This document shows positions 1-5,814 of a DNA stretch of 6,945 nt, in pieces. Location: NCBI GenBank assembly GCA_021737445.1, contig JAIPDY010000175.1:1-6945 (forward strand). The letters are read 5' to 3'. The position numbers and the translations under genes are program-made. This DNA comes from Desulfotignum sp. (lineage in GTDB: Bacteria; Desulfobacterota; Desulfobacteria; Desulfobacterales; Desulfobacteraceae). Positions within the stretch are counted from its first letter, which is position 1; each line of letters opens with the position of its first letter. Under the pieces are notes generated by a model. The model saw nothing but the letters and a program-made list of their open reading frames with translations, was not told the origin of the DNA and ran no database searches.

Positions 1-1
1 T

Positions 2-70
2 AAGGGCTCCTTTGTGTGGTTTATGTTTGAATTCAGTAGCTTACTATATACCACTATTAGGAGCCCTTTT
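2..70 (+). terminator. Long imperfect hairpin with trailing T residues, possible terminator of an upstream gene
   Basis: Positions 2-11 (aagggctcct) pair perfectly with 59-68 (aggagccctt). A symmetric 4x4 internal loop follows, then a second stem of 16-20 with 50-54 and a weaker stem of 22-25 with 45-48. A short T run (67-70) closes the right side. This fits a rho-independent terminator for a + strand gene ending left of the window. The loop is longer than usual for a terminator, so a structured RNA or the end of a small palindromic repeat element are alternatives. The pairing is seen directly; the role is inferred. Confidence 0.45.
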
Positions 71-292
71 CAATAAAAACTAGTAAATTTTAAGAAATTT
101 TTAACCCTCAATCACCTCGAAGGGGGTGCGAAACTTGAGAAAAGGTTAATCACAGGCACATCTTCTGCCAGACAATTGGAAAACTAAAAAAAGTTTAAAC
201 CTGATGGACAGGTCTATGTTCAGGCAGATCGGCAGCAGGAGGTCCCGTTGTCTGTTCTTGTTTTCACTCTTTACCTGTGTTACCAGTAAAAA
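71..292 (+). other. AT-rich leader upstream of the primase-helicase gene
   Basis: No long coding region is visible between the hairpin and the ATG at 293. The first half is AT-rich. Weak -35-like hexamers (TTGAGA at 135-140, TTGGAA at 176-181) have no convincing -10 partner at normal spacing, so I do not call a promoter. A strong Shine-Dalgarno-like AGGAGGT lies at 237-243, about 50 bases before the ATG and too far to serve it directly. A small CCTG-N5-CAGG hairpin sits at 200-212. Two tiny ORFs in this leader are listed separately. Confidence 0.4.
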
Positions 293-296
293 ATGA
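204..296 (+). other. Possible leader ORFs ending at the primase-helicase start
   Basis: Two tiny ORFs end where the next gene begins. The first starts at ATG 204 and runs 30 codons to TGA 294-296, overlapping the ATG at 293 in the classic ATGA arrangement; no ribosome binding site is visible before it. The second starts at TTG 248, 5 bases after the AGGAGG at 237-242, and encodes 13 residues (MSVLVFTLYLCYQ) before TAA 287-289. That leaves 3 bases before ATG 293. Either could couple translation of the large gene, which has no good ribosome binding site of its own. In an AT-rich leader, ORFs of this size can also arise by chance. Confidence 0.2.
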
Positions 297-3262
297 TGAA
301 CGACCGAGCATATAACGAGCTGAATAAAAAATATACGGACCTGCTGGAAGAAAACAAACAGCTCAGGAAAAAAATTAGAGTGCTTGAAGCAACGTCAGAA
401 CAACGTGTTGTTTCAAATGATTCATCCGACAACAGCTTTTCATCATACTTTCCTGCGGATGCCTTATCCACAGAAACACAAATTGAAAACCATATTGCGG
501 AAAACACCTCAAAATCCATGGAGATCATCAATAAGCATTCAGCTGCTTCAAAAAAAATTCAATTATTCATGTCATTGTTCAGGGGTCGTAGTGATGTCTA
601 TGCCAAACGGTGGGAAAACAAAAAAGGGGGGTCCGGATACAGCCCTGTCTGTGCCAATGAATGGAAACCAGGGGTATGTTTCAAACCGAAAGTCAAATGT
701 TTCAGGTGCCAGAACAAATCATACTCACAATTGAATGAGGCTGTCATCGAGGCACACCTTACGGGAAGCAAAATCGTAGGCATTTACCCGATGACTCCGG
801 ATGAAACCTGTTATTTTCTTGCCATGGATTTTGACAAGGAAGGATGGCAAAAAGATATTACCGCAGTAAAGAATGTCTGCCAGACGTTCCAGATCCCGGT
901 CGCAGTGGAACGATCCAGATCAGGAAATGGCGGCCATGTCTGGTTTTTCTTTGAAGATGCGATTTCTGCTTCCGCCGCAAGGAAATTCGGGATGTCGCTG
1001 CTGACAAAAGCAATGGAAAACCGGCATGAACTGCCGTTTACATCCTATGACAGGCTGTTTCCAAATCAGGATACCATGCCGGAAGGCGGGTTGGGGAACC
1101 TCATTGCCCTGCCGCTTCAAAAATCGGCACGTAACCAAGATAATACCATTTTTGTTGATGACAGATTTCAGCCTCTTCAAGATCAGTGGATGTTTCTATC
1201 AGGTCTTCAACTATTGTCTGAACAGGATCTGCAGGATCTGACAGGAAAAATCGGTATGGGCCATGAACTCGGACTGCTCAAAACCGAAACATCAGATGAT
1301 GATACACCTGACTGCAAGCCATGGATAAAAAAACCACCCCTTATAGATAAAGCAGATTTTCCAAAATCGGTTGAATTGGTCAAAGCGGAGATGCTTTTTA
1401 TCAAAAAAAAAGGATTCAGTCAGAAAGCATTGAATCGCCTCAAACGATTGGCAGCCTTTAAAAACCCTGAATTTTTTAAAAAACAAGCCATGCGGATGCC
1501 GACATTCAACATTCCTTCGGTCATCTCCTGCTCGGAAGATATTGATGGGTATCTTGCACTCCCCCGGGGATGTGAGTTGGATATCATTGGCTTGCTGAAC
1601 GATCACAACGTTACACCGGAATTGATTGAAAAATACCATTCCGGAAAACCGATCAATGTGGAATTCAACGGTATGTTACGACCGGAACAGCAGAATGCTC
1701 TCAGTCATCTGATACGCCATGATACAGGGGTACTCTGTGCCACAACCGCATTTGGAAAAACCGTTGTCGGTGCCAATCTGATTGCCCGAAAAAAGATAAA
1801 CACCCTCATTCTGGTTCACCGTCAGCAGTTGATGCTTCAGTGGAAAGAACGGTTGTCCCAGTTCCTGCTGATTCATGAAACACTTCCTGAACCGGAAAAA
1901 AAGCGCGGCAGAAAAAAACAGGTCAGCTTGATCGGCCAGCTGGGAGGTGGTAAAAACCATCTTTCATCAATTGTGGACATTGCCATCATGCAATCCATCA
2001 ACAACAGCGGAGAGGTCAAAGACTGCATCAAAAATTACGGCATGGTTATCGTTGATGAATGCCACCATGTGTCTGCCGTGAGCTTTGAACAGATATTGAA
2101 AAAAACACCGGCCAGATATGTGTATGGTTTGACGGCAACACCATACAGGCGGGATGGACATCATCCCATCATTTTTTTCCATTGCGGTCCGATACGCTAC
2201 CACGTGGATGCAAAAAAACAGGCGGAAACAAGACCGTTCGCACATTATCTTATCCCGCGCTTTACAGGTTTCAAAGCGTCGCTGGATGAAGAAGGCAGCC
2301 CCTTGAAAATTCAGGATATCTATTCACAGATCATTGAAGAGGATATCCGAAACCAGGCAATCATCAACGATGTTGTCGAATGCCATAAAATAGGGCGAAA
2401 CAGTCTTGTCATTACAGGACGGATCGCCCATGCAAAACTATTGACAAAAAACCTGACCCGCCATATCCCGGATGTCATTCTTCTCACCGGCGGCATGGGA
2501 ACCAAAAAAACTGCGGCTGTTCTAGAAACAATCAAAAAACTGCCTGACAACCGCCATTTTGTCCTTGTGGCAACAGGCAGCTATATCGGAGAAGGGTTTG
2601 ACGAGGCCAGGCTTGATACGCTTTTTCTGGCCATGCCCATTTCCTGGAAAGGCACCCTGCAACAATATGCGGGCCGGCTCCACCGGCTGCATGACGGCAA
2701 AAAAGATGTTCAGATATATGATTATGTGGACATTCATGTCAAAATGCTTGAAACCATGTATGGGAAAAGGTTGAAAGGCTATGCATCCATCGGTTATATG
2801 GCAAAAGCGAATAATATGGCTGATTCACCCACTGAAATTATCTTCAACAAACAAAACTTCTTTCCGGTTTATGTAAATGATATCAAATCCGCACAGAAAC
2901 AGGTTTTGATCGTCAGCCCGTTTATGACCAAAAACCGTGTCATGCAGGTGATGGATTATTTTAAAGAACAAATTGACAACCATGTCAAAGTGTCCATACT
3001 GACGCGGCCCGCAGAAGAGTTCCATGAAGAAAAAAGAGCCGGCCTGAACGAGACCTTGACATTGTTACAGAATGCGGGTGTCACTGTCCTGTTAAAACCC
3101 GGGATCCATCAGAAATTTGCCATCATTGACAGCAAAATTGTCTGGTTCGGCAGTATCAACCTGTTGAGTTTCGGATATTCCGAAGAAAGTATTATGCGCC
3201 TTGTCAGCAACAATATCGCCTTTGAACTGTCAAACACCATTGATCAAAAAGGAGAAAGATAA
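293..3262 (+). CDS. TOTE-type primase / SF2 helicase / PLD nuclease fusion protein
   Basis: A 989-residue protein with three enzymatic parts. Residues 1-35 look like a coiled coil, followed by a Ser/Asn-rich linker. Residues 89-310 match the archaeo-eukaryotic primase domain of TOTE conflict systems: a Cys cluster (C120, C129, C136, C139), the metal-binding DFD (179-181), SRSGNGGH (208-215, the sxH motif) and the YDRLFPNQD and GNLIALPLQ blocks (252-276). A conserved connector (386-427, LAAFKNPEFF to LALPRGC) leads to an SF2 helicase: Walker A TTAFGKT (484-490), DECH (588-591), TAT (614-616) and QYAGRLHRLH (791-800). Residues 850-980 form a phospholipase-D-type nuclease with a single HQKFAIID motif (939-946) and GSIN (953-956); single-motif PLD nucleases usually dimerise. 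No signal peptide or membrane segment is seen, so it is probably cytoplasmic and acts on nucleic acid. Start: ATG 293, with ATG 296 equally possible; neither has a good ribosome binding site. The gene is AT-richer than its right-hand neighbours, which suggests transfer. Domain calls are firm; a defence role is inferred from the family. Confidence 0.93.
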   Translation: MMNDRAYNELNKKYTDLLEENKQLRKKIRVLEATSEQRVVSNDSSDNSFSSYFPADALSTETQIENHIAENTSKSMEIINKHSAASKKIQLFMSLFRGRSDVYAKRWENKKGGSGYSPVCANEWKPGVCFKPKVKCFRCQNKSYSQLNEAVIEAHLTGSKIVGIYPMTPDETCYFLAMDFDKEGWQKDITAVKNVCQTFQIPVAVERSRSGNGGHVWFFFEDAISASAARKFGMSLLTKAMENRHELPFTSYDRLFPNQDTMPEGGLGNLIALPLQKSARNQDNTIFVDDRFQPLQDQWMFLSGLQLLSEQDLQDLTGKIGMGHELGLLKTETSDDDTPDCKPWIKKPPLIDKADFPKSVELVKAEMLFIKKKGFSQKALNRLKRLAAFKNPEFFKKQAMRMPTFNIPSVISCSEDIDGYLALPRGCELDIIGLLNDHNVTPELIEKYHSGKPINVEFNGMLRPEQQNALSHLIRHDTGVLCATTAFGKTVVGANLIARKKINTLILVHRQQLMLQWKERLSQFLLIHETLPEPEKKRGRKKQVSLIGQLGGGKNHLSSIVDIAIMQSINNSGEVKDCIKNYGMVIVDECHHVSAVSFEQILKKTPARYVYGLTATPYRRDGHHPIIFFHCGPIRYHVDAKKQAETRPFAHYLIPRFTGFKASLDEEGSPLKIQDIYSQIIEEDIRNQAIINDVVECHKIGRNSLVITGRIAHAKLLTKNLTRHIPDVILLTGGMGTKKTAAVLETIKKLPDNRHFVLVATGSYIGEGFDEARLDTLFLAMPISWKGTLQQYAGRLHRLHDGKKDVQIYDYVDIHVKMLETMYGKRLKGYASIGYMAKANNMADSPTEIIFNKQNFFPVYVNDIKSAQKQVLIVSPFMTKNRVMQVMDYFKEQIDNHVKVSILTRPAEEFHEEKRAGLNETLTLLQNAGVTVLLKPGIHQKFAIIDSKIVWFGSINLLSFGYSEESIMRLVSNNIAFELSNTIDQKGER
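560..583 (+). repeat. Direct repeat copy 1, inside the primase-helicase gene
   Basis: This 24-base segment starts caattattcatgtcat and ends gttcagg. It matches 3701-3724 at 23 of 24 positions; the one difference is t576 against g3717. Here it encodes the IQLFMSLFR stretch (residues 89-97) at the beginning of the primase domain. The flanks on either side of the two copies do not align clearly. Confidence 0.8.
1403..1411 (+). other. Run of nine A residues between primase and helicase domains
   Basis: An A9 tract followed by GG encodes K371-K373 in the linker between the primase and helicase parts. Slippage by one base either way ends translation quickly. The frame that gains a base stops at TAA 1459-1461, and the frame that loses one stops at TGA 1431-1433. 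Either product would be a primase-only protein of about 380-390 residues. A-runs of this kind support transcriptional or translational slippage in genes such as dnaX. The tract and stop positions are seen directly; use as a programmed site is speculation. A second run, A8, lies at 550-557. Confidence 0.25.
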
Positions 3263-3266
3263 ACCC

Positions 3267-3623
3267 ATGCTTTACAGAAAAATGCCAAAGGTTAAAGAAG
3301 CGTTGTCCATCCTGGGATTCGGGTGCATGCGCCTGCCGGTGCAGGAAAACGGCAAAATCGACCGGCCTCGTGCCATTGCCCAGATCCGCCATGCCATTGA
3401 CAACGGGGTCAATTATCTGGATACGGCCTGGCCCTACCATGGCGGCGACAGTGAACAGCTGGTGGGAGAAGCACTGAAGGACGGATATCGGGACAAGGCA
3501 TTTGCCGCCACCAAGCTGCCGTCCTGGATGGTGAAAAGCCGGGGCCACATGGATGAATTTCTGGAACAGCAGTGCAAAAACCTGGAACGTCTGGCCATGG
3601 GCAAGAAAATGCTGAATATGTAA
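3267..3623 (+). pseudogene. Aldo/keto reductase, 5' fragment (truncated)
   Basis: These 118 codons match the beginning of an NAD(P)H-dependent aldo/keto reductase of the large type that usually carries a C-terminal ferredoxin domain (about 370-390 residues). Visible are the first barrel strand (LGFGCMRLP, 16-24), LDTAWPYHGG (51-60) with the expected catalytic D52 and Y57, SEQLVGEAL (62-70) and the lysine of ATK (K83). Homology stops near L109, where QTDxIDxYLLH should follow; instead AMGKKMLNM and a stop appear. The catalytic histidine, two thirds of the barrel and the iron-sulfur domain are missing, so the product should be inactive. Start at ATG 3267 is supported by AAAGGAG (3248-3254) and by family N-termini. 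The ORF is open upstream to 3201, but that part overlaps the primase-helicase gene and lacks homology. It begins 4 bases after the preceding stop. Confidence 0.8.
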
Positions 3624-3727
3624 TGGCAGACCGAAAATCAACCAGTTACACCCGGGACAGCAGGCTGGGACAAGCAGCGGATCGGCCATACTGGATAATG
3701 CAATTATTCATGTCATGGTTCAGGTAG
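3623..3727 (+). other. Unrecognised remnant ORF downstream of the truncated reductase
   Basis: ATG 3623 overlaps the TAA of the reductase fragment. The ORF encodes 34 residues (MADRKSTSYTRDSRLGQAAD through MQLFMSWFR) and stops at TAG 3725-3727. I do not recognise a family. Its last residues, MQLFMSWFR, closely resemble IQLFMSLFR in the upstream primase gene because the DNA there is the 24-base repeat. The overlapping frame ending at TAA 3736-3738 also gives a protein-like end (AILDNAIIHVMVQVAID), so the ancestral frame is unclear. Most likely this is debris left by a recombination or deletion event rather than a working gene. Confidence 0.3.
3701..3724 (+). repeat. Direct repeat copy 2, in the debris after the truncated reductase
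   Basis: Same orientation as 560-583, with 23 of 24 bases identical, 3141 bases away. A match of this length is very unlikely by chance in a 7 kb window. It could be a leftover of a second primase-helicase gene, a short recombination or attachment-like site, or microhomology used when the reductase was truncated. Confidence 0.8.
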
Positions 3728-3818
3728 CCATTGATTAACAGCTGTCTGTGTGATAACAAGTTAGGTAATTTTTCATCCTGACCCGATCGCCGGCCTGAAA
3801 ATTTGCGATGATTGTGCG

Positions 3819-3848
3819 CCGACAGATATCCTGTTGATTTTTTATGTT
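3819..3848 (+). promoter_or_regulatory. Weak sigma-70-like promoter candidate
   Basis: CCGACA (3819-3824) and TATGTT (3843-3848) are separated by 18 bases, each with about four consensus matches. They lie roughly 40 bases before the next gene, in a 150-base stretch with no other visible feature. A promoter is expected here because upstream sequence is gene debris. The motif quality is low and no operator repeat is apparent. Confidence 0.2.
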
Positions 3849-3875
3849 AAATAATGCTGCTTCAAAAAAACTTTC

Positions 3876-3879
3876 AGGA
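3876..3879 (+). promoter_or_regulatory. Ribosome binding site that favours ATG 3888
   Basis: AGGA at 3876-3879 stands 8 bases before ATG 3888, a normal spacing. The earlier in-frame ATG at 3879 overlaps this motif and has only an A/T-rich stretch upstream. I therefore place the start at 3888, giving MDWKQKI, which also resembles N-termini I recall for this family. Confidence 0.55.
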
Positions 3880-3887
3880 TGTCCACA

Positions 3888-5786
3888 ATGGATTGGAAGC
3901 AAAAAATTGTTGCTCCGGACAAGGTCATGGAAAAAATCAGGCCAGGGATGCGCATCTTTCTGGGCACGGGTGTTTCCGAGCCCTGCACCCTGGTGAGCCA
4001 GTTGATGAATTCCAGTCAGAAAGGCCTGGTGGACCTTGAACTGATCCAGCTTGTCAATTTCAGTAATACCATCACCCTGAAAACCCTGGATGCCCATAAA
4101 TACAGATTAAAGACATTCAGCTCGGGGCACATGGTCAATAAAGCCATCGAAAAGGGACTGGTGGACCTGATTCCGGTGCGGTTCAACAGACTGCAGCGGC
4201 TTTTTGATTCAGGGCGGGTTCAGGTGGATGCAGCGTTTGTACAGATCTCCCAGCCGGACAGTTCAGGCAATGCCAGCTTAGGGATTTCCATTGATATGGC
4301 CCGGTCTGCCATGAAGCAGGCCTGCCTTGTGGTCGGCGAAATCAACCCGCAAATTCCGAGGACCTTTGGAGACACCTTTGTCAATATGTCGGGATTTGAC
4401 ATGCTCATCTATTCACGGGACGACCCCATCTATTTTGACCGCTGGGAGACCGGTCCGGTATTTGACACGATTGCGGACCGCATCTGTTCTCTGATCCAAG
4501 ACAAAAGTTGTATCGCTTTTTCCATCGGCCCGCTGTTTGATTCTTTGGGCAAAAAACTGGTGCACAAACGCCATCTGGGGATCCACTCTCCTGTCATTAC
4601 GGATGCATTGATGGACCTGATAAAAAGCGGGGCTGTGACCAATCTGCACAAAGCGGTTTTCCAGGGAAAATCCATCGCTTCCTATGCCTTTGGAACAAAG
4701 GACTTCATGGCCTGGCTGGATCGGAATCACCTGGTGGAGCTTCTGGAAATCCAGACGGTTTTTGACCCGGTCATTATCGGGAAAAATCCCAATTTCATTG
4801 CGGTGCTGCCGGTCCGCCAGGTTGATCTCTCCGGCCGGATCGTCATCCACCGGGGACAGAGCCGTATCATCAGCGGCCCCATGGAGTTGATGGATTCTCT
4901 GGCCGGGGCCCAGATTTCCAGGGGCGGGCATATCATCTTCGGCCTGCCTTCCAGAAATCAGTACCAGCAGCCCAATATAAAACTCTCTATTGAACAGAAC
5001 TGTCATCAGATGGGATTTGAAGAATCCATCGACATGGTGGTAACAGAATATGGGACAGCCATGCTCACCGGTCTTTCCATCCGGGAACGGGCCCTGGCCC
5101 TGATCGAAATCGCCCACCCGGATGACCGTCTGGATCTGTTCAACGCAGCGAAAAACAAAAAAATGCTCTACCCGGACCAGATCTTTGCCAGGGATATCAG
5201 TGTGCTTTATCCCGGGAAAATTCATGATCAGCATATTTTTAAAAACGATCTCAAGGTCAGGTTCAGGCCCATCAAGCCATCTGATGAGGAGCAGATGAGA
5301 AGGCTGTTTTACAAATTTTCCGATGAGGCCATATATTACCGGTACTTCCATACCATCACCACCATGCCGCATGCAAAAATGCAGGAATATGTCAATGTTG
5401 ACTGGCGCCATACCATGTCCATTGTGGGCCTGATCGGAGAACCCGGCGAAGGTGTCATCATCGCCGAAGCCAGGTATCTGTGCGGCCCTTCAGGCCGTGA
5501 TGCTGAAATCGCACTGATTGTTGATGAAAATTACAGCAATTACGGTATTGCCACCTACATGGTTCATTTTCTGATAAAACTGGGAAAAGAAAAGGGGGTT
5601 GAATTTTTTACGGCAGAGGTGCTGTTTTCAAACCGCAAGATCATGAAAGTGTTTAAAAAGGCCTGCCCCGGTCTTGAAAGCCATCTGTCAGACCGGGTCT
5701 ACAGTGTTGTCATGCCCCTTTACAATGCAGGAAAAGGAGGGGTAAACGGACCAGACGTGGCAGGAACGGTTCACGAACCGCCCTGA
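3888..5786 (+). CDS. CoA-transferase/acetyl-CoA hydrolase-like domain fused to GNAT acetyltransferase
   Basis: A 632-residue two-domain protein, probably cytoplasmic. Residues 1 to about 445 follow the acetyl-CoA hydrolase/transferase (4-hydroxybutyrate CoA-transferase) fold: FLGTGVSEP (24-32), QPDSSGNASLG (122-132), VVTEYG (384-389), SIRERA (397-402) and IAHPDDR (408-414). Residues 455-612 are a GNAT domain beginning RFRPIKPSDE (458-467), as in Pat-type protein lysine acetyltransferases, with the acetyl-CoA loop NYGIAT (551-556). Catalytically important CoA-transferase sites are altered. The GIHSE motif that carries the covalent-intermediate glutamate reads GIHSP (231-235; CCT at 4590-4592), GIGxxP reads SIGPLF (212-217), and the Gly-rich GGQxDF loop reads PMELMDSL (331-338). 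The transferase part may therefore be a CoA or acyl-CoA sensor controlling protein acetylation. About 20 extra residues follow the GNAT domain. It is followed 28 bases later by a same-strand gene, a likely operon. Family membership is firm; loss of transferase activity and the sensor role are inferred. Confidence 0.92.
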   Translation: MDWKQKIVAPDKVMEKIRPGMRIFLGTGVSEPCTLVSQLMNSSQKGLVDLELIQLVNFSNTITLKTLDAHKYRLKTFSSGHMVNKAIEKGLVDLIPVRFNRLQRLFDSGRVQVDAAFVQISQPDSSGNASLGISIDMARSAMKQACLVVGEINPQIPRTFGDTFVNMSGFDMLIYSRDDPIYFDRWETGPVFDTIADRICSLIQDKSCIAFSIGPLFDSLGKKLVHKRHLGIHSPVITDALMDLIKSGAVTNLHKAVFQGKSIASYAFGTKDFMAWLDRNHLVELLEIQTVFDPVIIGKNPNFIAVLPVRQVDLSGRIVIHRGQSRIISGPMELMDSLAGAQISRGGHIIFGLPSRNQYQQPNIKLSIEQNCHQMGFEESIDMVVTEYGTAMLTGLSIRERALALIEIAHPDDRLDLFNAAKNKKMLYPDQIFARDISVLYPGKIHDQHIFKNDLKVRFRPIKPSDEEQMRRLFYKFSDEAIYYRYFHTITTMPHAKMQEYVNVDWRHTMSIVGLIGEPGEGVIIAEARYLCGPSGRDAEIALIVDENYSNYGIATYMVHFLIKLGKEKGVEFFTAEVLFSNRKIMKVFKKACPGLESHLSDRVYSVVMPLYNAGKGGVNGPDVAGTVHEPP

Positions 5787-5814
5787 AAAAGCAGAAGGAT
5801 GAAATTGTTACCCC

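Noticed and set aside
121..140. Segment gggggtgcgaaacttgag, which resembles insertion-sequence ends I have seen
   Set aside because: I found no inverted partner, target duplication or transposase fragment in the window, so an insertion sequence cannot be supported.
3201..3266. Upstream extension of the reductase fragment to ATG 3201
   Set aside because: It would overlap 60 bases of the primase-helicase gene, has no homology to reductases, and ATG 3267 has a good ribosome binding site.
3204..3689. Antisense open frame (161 codons) across the reductase fragment
   Set aside because: The + strand shows clear aldo/keto reductase motifs here. The antisense translation shows no family signature, and its Cys/His clusters look like chance.
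3879..3887. Upstream ATG 3879 as start of the CoA-transferase-GNAT gene
   Set aside because: No Shine-Dalgarno precedes it, whereas AGGA is 8 bases before ATG 3888. It adds only three residues, so the choice is not critical.
4413..5411. Long antisense open frame (332 codons) opposite the CoA-transferase-GNAT gene
   Set aside because: It lies wholly inside a well-supported + strand gene, has no recognisable domain and mirrors that gene's codon pattern. It is a shadow frame.
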